A stretch of 64,000 nucleotides of DNA from an uncultured Bacteroidales bacterium (GTDB lineage: Bacteria; Bacteroidota; Bacteroidia; Bacteroidales; Paludibacteraceae): the NCBI GenBank assembly GCA_900317745.1, contig ONHW01000008.1:84566-148565 (forward strand), written 5' to 3'. The notes under the pieces were generated by a model. The model searched no databases, was not told the origin of the DNA, and saw only the letters and a program-made list of their open reading frames with translations. Of the stretch, positions 31,661 through 40,576 are shown piece by piece; the stretch's first letter is position 1; every line of letters starts with the position of its first letter. The position numbers were made by a program, and so were the translations under genes.

Positions 31661-33478
31661 ATGGATATTATTCGTCTGTTACCGGATAGTGTTGCCAATC
31701 AGATTGCTGCGGGCGAGGTTATTCAGCGCCCGGCATCGTGTCTGAAAGAGTTGGTTGAGAACTCGCTTGATGCGGGTGCTCGCAGTATCCGTGTGCTTGT
31801 TCGCGATGCAGGCAAGACGCTTATCCAAGTGACGGACGACGGTTCGGGCATGTCGGTATCGGATGCGCGTATGGCGTTTGAACGTCACGCGACCTCGAAG
31901 ATCAGCAATGCGCAGGACTTGTTTCACTTGCGTACGATGGGTTTTCGCGGTGAGGCGTTGCCGAGTATATGCGCGGTGGCACAAGTGAAAATGACCACCC
32001 GTCGAGCAAATGACGAGATGGGAACGCAGTTGGAGATAGCAGGTTCGCAAGTGCTGAACCAAGAACCTTGTCAGTGTGCAGCGGGCACAACGATCCAGGT
32101 GCAGAACCTGTTCTTCAACGTGCCGGCACGGCGCCGATTCCTGAAGTCCGACCAGACAGAACTGAGAAACCTGATAACGACTTTCCAGCACATTGTGTTA
32201 GTTTATCCGGAGGTGGCGTTTACGTTTGCCTCGGACGACGAGATTCTATACGACTTGCCGGTTGCTACGCACAAGCAGCGTATAGAGGGTGTGTTCGGCA
32301 AGAGCAAGAGCAAACTCTATACAGCGCAGTTGCTGGAGATAGAGCAACAGACCGAGTTGGTGACGATTCACGGGTTTGTGGGCAAACCCGAATCCGCCTC
32401 GAAGCAGGCAGCGCAGTTCTTCTTTGTGAACGGTCGTTACATGCGTCACCCGTACTTCCATAAAGCTGTTCTTCAGGCATACGCAGGTATGTTGCCGTCG
32501 GAGCAGTTGCCGCCGTACTTCATCTATTTCGATATAGCGCCGGAGCAGATTGACGTGAATGTTCATCCGACGAAGACAGAGATCAAGTTTGCCGACGAGC
32601 AGTCGATTTTCCCAATATTGATGGCTACGGTTCGTGCTGCGTTGGGTAAGTTCAATGTAGTGCCTTCGATAGATTTTCTGGGCGGAGATGTTGAAATGCC
32701 CGTGTCAGACGCAAATATGCGTGCCGGAGCTAAAGCTCCCGAGTTACATCTGTCGTCGGGTTACAACCCATTTTCCCAGCCGCGAAATGCAGTGCAGCCT
32801 AAGGAACGCGTTGCGCCGCATTGGCAGGAGTTGTACGAGCCGTTGCGCCGTGAGCAACAGTCAAGCGTTATGCCGGAGCCGGTGCAGGACGAGTTGCCGC
32901 AGATACAGACAAAAGAAGCAGTTTTGCATCCGCAAGCCTTGGCGGGAGGATATATATCCTGTGTTGTGCCTGAAGGTTTGTTGCTCGTACATGCGCGTCG
33001 CGCGCACGTTACCATCTTATATCACCAGTTGCTGGCACAGTTGCAGATTCATCGCGGAGTGAGTCAGCAGTTGCTGTTTGCCGAACCGCTGACGTTGAGT
33101 GCCGATGAGCAGCCTGTGCTGGAGGCATTGCTGCCCGAGCTCAGGTACATAGGGTTTGAACTGGAGAAAGTGAGTGCCGATGCGTATGATATAACGGCAA
33201 TGCCTTCGGTGTTAGGCAACCAGAGTGCGGAGACCTCGCTGCGTGCTATTCTGGCGCGTTCGGCAGACAGTCCGTCGGATCTGCAGGCGGATATGCAGCA
33301 GCGTATTGCGTTAACATTGGCGCAGAGCGCCGCTATCCCGACAGGTAAAAACATGAGTGAGGCAGAGATGAGTGATTTGTTGGAGAAACTGTTTGCACTG
33401 CCTTCCTCACGAATAACGCCGGACGGAAAAACCGTAGCCGTACTCCTTTCGGCAGAAGATATAGCAAGGCGATTTTAG
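31661..33478 (+). CDS. mutL: DNA mismatch repair protein MutL
   Basis: MutL couples mismatch recognition by MutS to strand removal. The GHKL ATPase motifs are intact: SVANQIAAGEVIQRPASCLK, ELVENSLDAGAR, VTDDGSGM, RHATSKI and MGFRGEALPSI. The transducer domain includes QFFFVNGRYMRHP and DVNVHPTKTEIKFAD. In the C-terminal dimerisation domain, where endonuclease-type MutLs carry DQHA-x2-E-x4-E, the sequence reads VHARRAHVTILYHQ, without the metal-binding Asp and Glu. The metal-dependent nicking activity may therefore be absent. The length of 605 residues is normal. Confidence 0.95.
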   Translation: MDIIRLLPDSVANQIAAGEVIQRPASCLKELVENSLDAGARSIRVLVRDAGKTLIQVTDDGSGMSVSDARMAFERHATSKISNAQDLFHLRTMGFRGEALPSICAVAQVKMTTRRANDEMGTQLEIAGSQVLNQEPCQCAAGTTIQVQNLFFNVPARRRFLKSDQTELRNLITTFQHIVLVYPEVAFTFASDDEILYDLPVATHKQRIEGVFGKSKSKLYTAQLLEIEQQTELVTIHGFVGKPESASKQAAQFFFVNGRYMRHPYFHKAVLQAYAGMLPSEQLPPYFIYFDIAPEQIDVNVHPTKTEIKFADEQSIFPILMATVRAALGKFNVVPSIDFLGGDVEMPVSDANMRAGAKAPELHLSSGYNPFSQPRNAVQPKERVAPHWQELYEPLRREQQSSVMPEPVQDELPQIQTKEAVLHPQALAGGYISCVVPEGLLLVHARRAHVTILYHQLLAQLQIHRGVSQQLLFAEPLTLSADEQPVLEALLPELRYIGFELEKVSADAYDITAMPSVLGNQSAETSLRAILARSADSPSDLQADMQQRIALTLAQSAAIPTGKNMSEAEMSDLLEKLFALPSSRITPDGKTVAVLLSAEDIARRF

Positions 33479-33538
33479 CGTGTGAATATAGCAAAAAAAA
33501 GTTAATCACACAGCAAATAAATGTAAACACGCCAAATA

Positions 33539-33570
33539 TTTGCATTTTCGACAAAAAAGCCTTTACTTTG
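33539..33570 (+). promoter_or_regulatory. Promoter for acpP-fabF
   Basis: TTTG (33539-33542), a 20-base spacer and TTACTTTG (33563-33570), a one-base deviation from the -7 consensus. The leader is about 50 bases. Confidence 0.62.
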
Positions 33571-33623
33571 CATTCGCTTATAGCGAAATTTAGAATAAAT
33601 TAACCATTTAAACATACAAGATT

Positions 33624-33863
33624 ATGTCTGAAATTGAATCAAAAGTAATTGACATCATTGTTGAAAAATTAGGTGTCAGCAAATCACAAGTTACCATGGA
33701 ATCGTCTTACACAGCCGATCTGAACGCAGATTCGCTGGACGTTGTAGAGCTCGTAATGGAGTTTGAGAAGGAGTTTGGAATCACCATCTCCGACGACGCC
33801 ACCCAGAAGATCAGCACCGTAGGCGATACAGTAGCTTATATCACTGAAGCTTTGAACAAGTAA
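33624..33863 (+). CDS. acpP: Acyl carrier protein
   Basis: AcpP carries growing acyl chains on a phosphopantetheine arm in type II fatty-acid synthesis. The attachment site is DSLD with Ser37 in [20 protein letters not shown], and the protein is small (79 residues) and acidic. fabF follows after 18 bases, the standard acpP-fabF arrangement, so the two share a transcript. Confidence 0.97.
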   Translation: MSEIESKVIDIIVEKLGVSKSQVTMESSYTADLNADSLDVVELVMEFEKEFGITISDDATQKISTVGDTVAYITEALNK

Positions 33864-33881
33864 TTCAGCGCATAGTCGTCC

Positions 33882-35144
33882 ATGGCATTGAAACGGGTAG
33901 TAATAACGGGTTTAGGAACGATCAATCCCCTTGGTCATGATGTACCGTCCACCTGGGCGGCACTGATGGCCGGAAAGAGCGGAGCAGGTCCTATTACGTT
34001 GTTTGATGCAACGTTGTTCCGCAGCCATTTCGCCTGTGAGGTGAAAGATTTCGACCCGAATGTCTGGTTTGACTTCAAGGAGCAACGCAAGCTGGATCGT
34101 TTTACGATGCTGGCTTACGTTGCGGCACTTGAGGCCTACAAAGATGCGGCACTGCAAGCCGAGCAGGATCCTACCCGCGTTGGTGTGATCATAGGTTCAG
34201 GCATGGGCGGTGTGAGCACGTTTGAGCAACAAGTGACCGAACATGAGCAGCAGGGAGACGGAGTACCGCACTATTCACCGTTCCTTATTCCGCGAATCAT
34301 CACGGATATAGCTGCCGGATACATAGCTATCCATCTGGGTCTGAAAGGCCCTAACTTCTGTACAACAGCCGCGTGCGCATCCTCAGCCATTGCGTTTATG
34401 TCAGCAATGAACCATATTCGTCTGGGCAAGGCGGATGCAGTGCTGGTAGGCGGCAGTGAAGCAGAGATCTGCCCGATCTCGATAGGCGGATTTAATGCGC
34501 TACGAGCCTTGTCCACGCGTAATGATGAGCCAATGACGGCCTCTCGTCCGTTCTCGGCGTCGCGTGACGGTTTTGTAGCGGGCGAAGGTGCAGCGTGTGT
34601 GATGCTGGAGGAGTATGAGCACGCGGTAGAGCGCGGAGCACATATCTATGCCGAGTTGGTAGGTTACGGTTCGACAGCGGATGCGTTCCACCTGACCGCT
34701 CCTGATCCTGAAGGCGAAGGTGCAGCACGTGTGATGCTGGACGCCGTAAAAGATGCCGGCATTCGTGCAGATGAAGTGGATTATATCAATACGCACGGTA
34801 CATCGACACCGATAGGCGATCTGGCAGAAGCCAAGGCGATAGTCAAGGCGTTTGGCGAGCATGCGTACGAGATGAATCTGTCGTCCACCAAATCGATGAC
34901 CGGACATTTGCTGGGCGCGTCGGGCGCGATGGAAGCACTGATAACAACGTTGGCGTTATACCACCAGGTTGTGCCGCCGACAACCAATCATGCGGAGGGC
35001 GACGAAGACCCGAATATTGACCCACGATTGAACTTCACGTTCAACACCCCGCAGCAGCGCGAGTTGCGCTATGCAATAAGTAACGCGTTCGGCTTTGGCG
35101 GTCACAATGCCGCACTGCTGTTCAAGCGTTACAACAACGAGTAG
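33882..35144 (+). CDS. fabF: Beta-ketoacyl-ACP synthase II FabF
   Basis: FabF condenses malonyl-ACP with an acyl chain in fatty-acid elongation. The thiolase-fold protein has the active cysteine in CTTAACASSAIAFM (Cys165), the first active histidine in YINTHGTSTPIGD and the second in SSTKSMTGHLLGASGAMEA, then AISNAFGFGGHNAALL near the C-terminus. The length (420 residues) is normal. It lies directly after acpP. The rest of the fatty-acid cluster is absent from the window. Confidence 0.96.
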   Translation: MALKRVVITGLGTINPLGHDVPSTWAALMAGKSGAGPITLFDATLFRSHFACEVKDFDPNVWFDFKEQRKLDRFTMLAYVAALEAYKDAALQAEQDPTRVGVIIGSGMGGVSTFEQQVTEHEQQGDGVPHYSPFLIPRIITDIAAGYIAIHLGLKGPNFCTTAACASSAIAFMSAMNHIRLGKADAVLVGGSEAEICPISIGGFNALRALSTRNDEPMTASRPFSASRDGFVAGEGAACVMLEEYEHAVERGAHIYAELVGYGSTADAFHLTAPDPEGEGAARVMLDAVKDAGIRADEVDYINTHGTSTPIGDLAEAKAIVKAFGEHAYEMNLSSTKSMTGHLLGASGAMEALITTLALYHQVVPPTTNHAEGDEDPNIDPRLNFTFNTPQQRELRYAISNAFGFGGHNAALLFKRYNNE

Positions 35145-35255
35145 AAAACTATAGGGAGGCTGCTGCCGACTGTGTGTCGGATGCAGATCCTACTATATAG
35201 AGTCGAAAAACCGACTATAAACCCTAAACTTCAAGTATAACAAAACAAAACAATT

Positions 35256-35453
35256 ATGAATGTAGAATTGATTGGCGCAAACGCCGGAAAAATTTGGAAT
35301 GCATTGCAGAATGGTGCTTTGTCGAGCAAAGCCTTGAAGAAAGCAACCAAACTCAAAGAGGCTGACCTCAACCTTGCATTAGGCTGGTTGGCACGCGAAG
35401 GCAAGTTGGCCTTCTGCGAAGAAGGTGAAGAGACAATTATCGCTCTTGCCTAA
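35256..35453 (+). CDS. Winged helix-turn-helix protein, DUF2582-like
   Basis: A 65-residue protein with a three-helix winged-helix pattern: GKIWNALQNGALSSKALKKA, then LKEADLNLALGWLAREGKL, and a C-terminal wing (AFCEEGEETIIAL). It matches the short DUF2582 winged-helix family of Bacteroidetes, presumed DNA binding without known targets. The leader (35145-35255) includes a ctgctgccgac / gtcggatgcag inverted repeat. A terminator follows at 35475. Confidence 0.82.
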   Translation: MNVELIGANAGKIWNALQNGALSSKALKKATKLKEADLNLALGWLAREGKLAFCEEGEETIIALA

Positions 35454-35474
35454 GCAGTAAAAAAGTTAACAAAC

Positions 35475-35512
35475 AAGATACCCACCTTAACCCAAGATGG
35501 GTATCTTTGTTT
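35475..35512 (+). terminator. Terminator after the winged-helix gene, overlapping a promoter-like -7 box
   Basis: A 10-base perfect stem (AAGATACCCA / TGGGTATCTT), a 13-base loop and a T-rich tail. The descending arm also spells TATCTTTG (35502-35509), the -7 element, 43 bases before the next gene. Confidence 0.8.
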
Positions 35513-35551
35513 AGAAGACCAAGCAATCAAGGAAAAACGAATATACCAATC

Positions 35552-36997
35552 ATGAAGAAACTTAATCTGTTATTTGTAGCGTTGGCGGTATGTGCCGCAC
35601 AGGTGCTGGCCGAGGCGACATTTGATTTCTCAACGAGTCTGCCGCAAGGCTGGACGGCAACGGTCAGTCCTCGCGGATATGAAGACAGAGGTGCGCAGTT
35701 CATAGAGAACAGCGAACTCAGTCTGCCCGGAGTGAGCGAGGTGAAGCAGGTGACAGTCCTGTGTTCCGCCAACGAAGATAACGTCAACAGCATAGAAGTG
35801 ACAGTAGGCGGCGTATCGCTCGGCAAGAAACAGTTGCCAAAAGCCAACGACCAGACGCAGACCTTTGAGAGCAGTACGGCTCTTGAGGGCGAATTGAAGA
35901 TACTGATCACCCGGACAAAGAAGTCTGTTTGGATCAAAACCGTGACTATAGACGGGACATTTGACAGCAGTGTTATTCCCGAGGTTGATCCGACAGAAGG
36001 TTTGGACGGCGAGTATGTATATGACGAACCGACTACGGTTGTGAGCACCGACTCGTTAGGAAGCAAGATTCCGTACACATTCATATACAACAACGTGAAA
36101 GTGATTGCATCGATGGGCACCAAGACAGCCAATTACTTCGGTGCGAATGCCGGATCGGTAATCACGTTTGTAACAACGCGGAAAATGAAAGCGCTGGTTG
36201 TGGACGGATTTTTGCGCAAAGGGTTCAGTGCGGAAAGTACGGCAGGGAAGATTGTATATAAATACTCGAGTGACGTGGATATCGAGGAAGATGAGGTGTT
36301 GGCAGTAACGGATATTGACACGAATATCGTCAGTCTGACCTGCGACAAGCAGTTGCGCTGTCATGCGTTGCACATCTACTTTGAGGCTAATCCCGAGGTA
36401 GATATAGAGCCTGGAGAGGAAGGCCAGTTCTCGTACTACTATGAGCCTGAGGAGACAAAGGCGTTTGTGCTGAAGTTTGATTCGCTTACATACGTTGATA
36501 TGACTGAGAATTTAGGTTATGCTTGCACCAGTCTGCTTTTCACCAGCGGTGAGGCTGAACTGAGTCTGGCAGTGTTTGCATCCACGATAGATGGTGAGAG
36601 CATATTGCCGGTAGGCACGTATCCTATTAATGACAGTTATGCCGCCAATACCGTTCAGGCTTCGCCCGGCGGTGACAAATATATGGATTATCCGTCGTAT
36701 CTGGCAACAGATTTTGAGCAAACAGAAGAAGGCGAGACATACAATCCGTACTATCTGGTCAGCGGAACGGTGGAGGTTCTGCAAGTAGAAGGCGGTGTAT
36801 ATTTCGGCATTGACGCCACGTCCTACAAAGGCTCGACCATTAAAGGTGAATACATGTGTGCCAAAGGTGAGCCCATTGTAGAAGATGCAGTGGAACGGGT
36901 AAGCGTGTCGGTTAAGGCGCGCAAGGTTCTGCGTGACGGACGGCTGATGATAGAGCGTAACGGAACGATATATAACGTAGGCGGGCAGAAGCAGTAA
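35552..36997 (+). CDS. Secreted hypothetical protein with C-terminal NGxxYNxxG-type motif
   Basis: The start MKKLNLLFVALAVCAAQVLA at 35552 is a signal peptide. The mature part is beta-rich and acidic, with an N-terminal jelly-roll-like segment (FDFSTSLPQGWTATVSP, VTVGGVSLGKKQL) and repeats of similar texture to about residue 440. The last 30 residues (KVLRDGRLMIERNGTIYNVG) resemble a short C-terminal motif seen at the ends of many secreted Bacteroidales proteins, similar in texture to sorting-domain ends. The localisation is probably cell surface or secreted; no enzyme motif is seen. Confidence 0.68.
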   Translation: MKKLNLLFVALAVCAAQVLAEATFDFSTSLPQGWTATVSPRGYEDRGAQFIENSELSLPGVSEVKQVTVLCSANEDNVNSIEVTVGGVSLGKKQLPKANDQTQTFESSTALEGELKILITRTKKSVWIKTVTIDGTFDSSVIPEVDPTEGLDGEYVYDEPTTVVSTDSLGSKIPYTFIYNNVKVIASMGTKTANYFGANAGSVITFVTTRKMKALVVDGFLRKGFSAESTAGKIVYKYSSDVDIEEDEVLAVTDIDTNIVSLTCDKQLRCHALHIYFEANPEVDIEPGEEGQFSYYYEPEETKAFVLKFDSLTYVDMTENLGYACTSLLFTSGEAELSLAVFASTIDGESILPVGTYPINDSYAANTVQASPGGDKYMDYPSYLATDFEQTEEGETYNPYYLVSGTVEVLQVEGGVYFGIDATSYKGSTIKGEYMCAKGEPIVEDAVERVSVSVKARKVLRDGRLMIERNGTIYNVGGQKQ

Positions 36998-37000
36998 TAC

Positions 37001-37888
37001 TTAGACCGCTACGAGGGCTTTCAGTCCGCCCTGAATGATGCGGATGTGAATGTCTTTGCCGGCATCAACGGGATCACCATCGATATGAAACGGTGCTGCA
37101 GATTCGCGCTGGAGAGTAATATCTCCGGCGCGAAGTGTTTTTATGAGCGGACTTCGGTCAATCGTTCCGGCAAAGAGTCTGACTGCCAGTGGCAAGCAGT
37201 CCCACAAGGCGTATGGTGACATAAGAACGATATCCATTTTGCCGTCTTGCAGGCTTGCGTGAGGAGCGATACGTGCGGCGTTGCCCCATTGGTTGGCGTT
37301 GGCAAACGTGACGAGAAAGGCTTTGCGGGTTTCGTTGATACCATCGCCGGATATGTGGTAGGTTTGTGCCTTGTACGTGAACACGAGGTGTATGATGTTT
37401 TGCAGATACGTCATGAATCCGCGCTGCGCGCTGTGTGCAAATCGGTCAGCCACTTCGGCGTCCAAGCCTGCTCCGCAGGTGCATACGAAGAGTTGTTCGT
37501 TGGCCAATCCGTAGTCGATGTCAATCGTTCGGCAGTTGTTCAGCAGCGCGATGGCTTTGCGTGTATCCATTGGAATATGCAGATGTCTCGCCAAACCGTT
37601 ACCGCTGCCCATAGGCAGGATTCCCAGTGCTGTAGTGGTGTCGCGTAGTCCGCGTGCCACTTCGTTTACAGTGCCGTCACCACCCACTGAAACCACGGTG
37701 TCGAAGCCGTCATGAGCGAACTGTCGTGCCAGTTCGGTAGCATGACCGGCGTGCTCAGTATAAACGAGTGTCGGTTGCCATTGTTCGTGGTCGAGGATCT
37801 GATTGACCAGTTCCGGCAGTTGGCGCTTGACCTGCTGCAGTCTTTTGGCACCGGAGATAGGATTGATGATAAATGCAATATGCTTCAT
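37001..37888 (-). CDS. Diacylglycerol/lipid kinase family protein (YegS/BmrU type)
   Basis: The N-terminal ATP-binding domain has IAFIINPISGAKR and the diagnostic VSVGGDGTVNEVA (residues 67-77), then LGILPMGSGNGLARHL. The beta-sandwich C-domain follows with CGAGLDAEV and a terminal QRESAAPFHIDGDPVDAG. The enzyme transfers phosphate to a lipid such as diacylglycerol, but the exact substrate is not readable. The start MKHIAFIINP at 37888 is chosen over upstream ATGs because the promoter at 37929-37958 lies just before it. It converges with the upstream secreted-protein gene, leaving only three bases between stops. Confidence 0.88.
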   Translation of the reverse strand: MKHIAFIINPISGAKRLQQVKRQLPELVNQILDHEQWQPTLVYTEHAGHATELARQFAHDGFDTVVSVGGDGTVNEVARGLRDTTTALGILPMGSGNGLARHLHIPMDTRKAIALLNNCRTIDIDYGLANEQLFVCTCGAGLDAEVADRFAHSAQRGFMTYLQNIIHLVFTYKAQTYHISGDGINETRKAFLVTFANANQWGNAARIAPHASLQDGKMDIVLMSPYALWDCLPLAVRLFAGTIDRSPLIKTLRAGDITLQRESAAPFHIDGDPVDAGKDIHIRIIQGGLKALVAV

Positions 37889-37928
37889 GTACTTTTGGTC
37901 ACCGATTGGGGAACGTGCAATTTTTATG

Positions 37929-37958
37929 CAAAGATAGTGAAAAAAAATGAAAAAACAA
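37929..37958 (-). promoter_or_regulatory. Promoter for the lipid kinase
   Basis: TTG (37958-37956), a 19-base spacer and TATCTTTG (37936-37929) on the minus strand; the leader is about 37 bases. Confidence 0.66.
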
Positions 37959-38052
37959 AATGCTTGGGTAAAAAATCTGCTATTTGTGTGTAAGAATTTT
38001 AACGGGAAAGCGTTTTTTGCTGTGTGTATCGATATGCAGACAGCAGTCACAC

Positions 38053-38083
38053 AAAAAAACAGCCCCGCGCGTTGCGGGGCTGT
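38053..38083 (-). terminator. Terminator after comEC
   Basis: A 10-base perfect stem (ACAGCCCCGC / GCGGGGCTGT) followed on the minus strand by seven Ts (38059-38053). It ends the rpe-comEC transcription unit. Micro-repeats cgtgacacg lie between it and the comEC stop. Confidence 0.87.
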
Positions 38084-38186
38084 AGTTGAGTGGCGCGTGA
38101 CACGGATCGCTTGGTGCGTGACACGAGTTACTGTATAGGTGACTTAGTTAAGTTCAGCACCCATGAGGTTGAAGATTTTACCGTGT

Positions 38187-39872
38187 TTACGGTTGTTGTT
38201 CGTCCAAAAGATGTATGTTGCGGTTGCGGCAATATTGCTCGAGGGCTTGTTGGCGGCGCGGAGACAGGTAGGGCGCATAGACATAATCGTTGTTGCGGAA
38301 GCGGAAGAAGGTGTAACGGGAGTCGGTGGCAAACGTTTCTGTCGTGCCGCCATGCGAGTAATAGATCGTTCTGCCACGTGTTGCCAGGGTGTGGGTGTTG
38401 AGGGTTTGCTTTGCGTCATAGACGTGCAAGACGCAGAACAAAGCGATAGCCGCTGCTGCCGGAGCGTACCAGGAAAGTCGTTGCCGCTGGATGCGCAGGT
38501 AGCAACAGCCGATGGCAATCACCAGACAGGCGAGCATAGATGGCGTGGCGGAGATATGTAGCGTAGAATAGGGTAGATGTTCGATCCAGGCGACGAATGT
38601 ACATACCCAACCGCCTGCGTATTGCAGAGCGAAGGCAAGCCAGGCGCCAACAGGTGTGTGAGCGAGTACGAGGGTAAGTATGCCTCCAATAACCAAGAAA
38701 TATGATATAGGCAAAATGACAAGGTTCGTCAAAATAAAATACCGAGATACTTGTCTAAAATAAAAGAGCGTAACAGGTAATGTTCCAATTGTGGCAGCAA
38801 TAGATGTGGACAATATAACTCTTGGCCACCGAATAAACCAATTCCCTCTTTTCCCCAAAGAAGAACTTATGTACATGGAGAACATCAAAATACTTGCAAC
38901 GGCAGAAAAAGACAACAGGAAACTCACATTGAATAAACTTAATGGTTCTACCCACAAACAGATACATGCTGCGGCTGCCAGTGTGTTGAAGGAAATACTT
39001 TGCCGCCGGCATATCCAGCCGACTTGTACAATAGTCAGCATTAGTGCGGCGCGCATGACGGATGGAGACAGACCGGTTATGAACGCGTAAGCCCACATAA
39101 CTGCAATAATGCAGGAGGAGAGTAATGCGCGCCGGATACGTTGTTCGTATAACGGTCGCCACAAGCCGAAGCAGGTGAGCAAGGAAACGACGACTATATA
39201 AATGATTCCTGTGTGCAAGCCGCTCACCGCGAGAACGTGTGCTGCGCCAGCGGCAGCAAATGACTGCCTGAGGTCGGAGTCCAGCGCGTCCCGTTCGCCC
39301 AAGGTGATGGCGGATATCAGCGCCAAGGGCTGATCGTGCAGGCCTGCGTCAGAATAACGTTGTGCTAATTTTCGCTGAACAGTTGTGGCGTAGGCGCGCA
39401 AAGTGCGAACAGGAAGATGCCCGATAGTCTGCCACTGCGTTATATGCCCCACACCAACCTTGTGTTGCAAACGTAGAAAGTCACCATAGTTGAATTCTCT
39501 TTCCGCTTTAACATGCGGGCGCGTGATACGCGTGCGCACTAACAATATATCACCTATATCAGGAATGTCGGCAGAATCAGTCCGTAGATACAAGACAGCA
39601 TTCTGCGAAAGTGCCCGGACTGAATCCTGTTGCACGAGCATTCCCAACAAGTTAACCGATAAACGCCAACTGCTGGATTTGCGTACGGGCGGTTCGGTTA
39701 CATGAACGCGATAGACGGCAAGCGAGTCGAGATAGTCAGCCTCGGTGTCGTAGCGCAGGTTAAACGGGAAATGCAGATAGTACGCACAGCAGATAAGCAA
39801 TGCGGTAAACAGAAAGATAAAAACGAAAGGAAAGCGCCTTGCCACCGGTTGTTCAATCAGAATTTGTCGCAA
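38187..39872 (-). CDS. ComEC/Rec2-family competence membrane protein without the hydrolase domain
   Basis: ComEC forms the inner-membrane channel for DNA uptake. The 561-residue protein has N-terminal membrane segments, a DUF4131-like beta domain (YRVHVTEPPVRKSSSWRLSV, DIGDILLVRTRITRPH), then the competence core with AHVLAVSGLHTGIIYIVVVSL and many helices such as LTIVQVGWICRRQ and ISYFLVIGGILTLVLAHTPV. A C-terminal metallo-beta-lactamase domain, present in full-length ComEC of Gram-positives, is missing, as is common in Bacteroidetes. rpe lies 13 bases upstream on the same strand. Natural competence itself cannot be judged from this. Confidence 0.9.
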   Translation of the reverse strand: MRQILIEQPVARRFPFVFIFLFTALLICCAYYLHFPFNLRYDTEADYLDSLAVYRVHVTEPPVRKSSSWRLSVNLLGMLVQQDSVRALSQNAVLYLRTDSADIPDIGDILLVRTRITRPHVKAEREFNYGDFLRLQHKVGVGHITQWQTIGHLPVRTLRAYATTVQRKLAQRYSDAGLHDQPLALISAITLGERDALDSDLRQSFAAAGAAHVLAVSGLHTGIIYIVVVSLLTCFGLWRPLYEQRIRRALLSSCIIAVMWAYAFITGLSPSVMRAALMLTIVQVGWICRRQSISFNTLAAAACICLWVEPLSLFNVSFLLSFSAVASILMFSMYISSSLGKRGNWFIRWPRVILSTSIAATIGTLPVTLFYFRQVSRYFILTNLVILPISYFLVIGGILTLVLAHTPVGAWLAFALQYAGGWVCTFVAWIEHLPYSTLHISATPSMLACLVIAIGCCYLRIQRQRLSWYAPAAAAIALFCVLHVYDAKQTLNTHTLATRGRTIYYSHGGTTETFATDSRYTFFRFRNNDYVYAPYLSPRRQQALEQYCRNRNIHLLDEQQP

Positions 39873-39885
39873 TGGCTTCAGCCGA

Positions 39886-40530
39886 TCATTGTTTCATAAT
39901 GCGAATAGCCTGTTCGGGATCAGGTGCGCCGAACACAGCCGAGCCAGCCACGAGCACGTCAGCACCTGCAGCAAACAGTTCGCTTGCGTTATGAGTGTTC
40001 ACTCCGCCATCAATCTCGATGAGTGTATTGAGGCCGCGACGATCGATCTCCTGACGGATGAAACGGATCTTATCCATCGTTTCGGGGATGAACTTTTGCC
40101 CGCCGAATCCGGCAAAGACAGACATGAGCAAAACCATGTCCACTTTGTCGAGAAATTTTACCAGTCTCTCAACGGCTATGTTTGAATTGATTGTCAAGCA
40201 AGTACGTACCCCCTTGGCACGTATAAGGTCTAGGATTGGCTCGGGATTGTCCGTAGCCTCCAAGTGAAACCCCACGCTCCACGCCCCAGCATCGCAGAAT
40301 CGCTCGACATATTTCTCGGGATGAACGATCATCAGGTGCACGTCCAACGGCTTGGTGCAATACTTGCGCATGGGTTCCATGAGCGGGAAGCCGAAGGAGA
40401 TGTTCGGCACAAACACGCCATCCATAACATCCACGTGCAGCCAGTCGGCCTCGGAGCGGTTGATCATCTCAAGGTCTTTGCGCAGTTCGGCAAAGTTAGC
40501 AGACAAAACGGAAGGAGCAATGAGTTTCAT
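39886..40530 (-). CDS. rpe: Ribulose-phosphate 3-epimerase
   Basis: Rpe interconverts ribulose 5-phosphate and xylulose 5-phosphate in the pentose phosphate pathway. The TIM barrel has SVLSANFAELRKDLEM, WLHVDVMDGVFVPNISFG, LDVHLMIVHPEKYVERF, LLMSVFAGFGGQKFIPE and LIEIDGGVNTHNA, including the metal-binding His and Asp residues. The length (214 residues) is normal. It heads the rpe-comEC unit; a gtttgagggtttga repeat lies just upstream. Confidence 0.96.
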   Translation of the reverse strand: MKLIAPSVLSANFAELRKDLEMINRSEADWLHVDVMDGVFVPNISFGFPLMEPMRKYCTKPLDVHLMIVHPEKYVERFCDAGAWSVGFHLEATDNPEPILDLIRAKGVRTCLTINSNIAVERLVKFLDKVDMVLLMSVFAGFGGQKFIPETMDKIRFIRQEIDRRGLNTLIEIDGGVNTHNASELFAAGADVLVAGSAVFGAPDPEQAIRIMKQ

Positions 40531-40576
40531 GGTTTGAGGGTTTGAATGTTTGAGGGTTTGAAAGTTTGAGAGTTTA
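40529..40576. repeat. gtttgagg / gtttgaaag tandem micro-repeat
   Basis: Five near copies of gtttga(g/a)(g/t)g between rpe and the phosphoesterase gene. The same word, in reverse complement, appears in the ClpC-like linker at 62366-62428. Confidence 0.85.
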
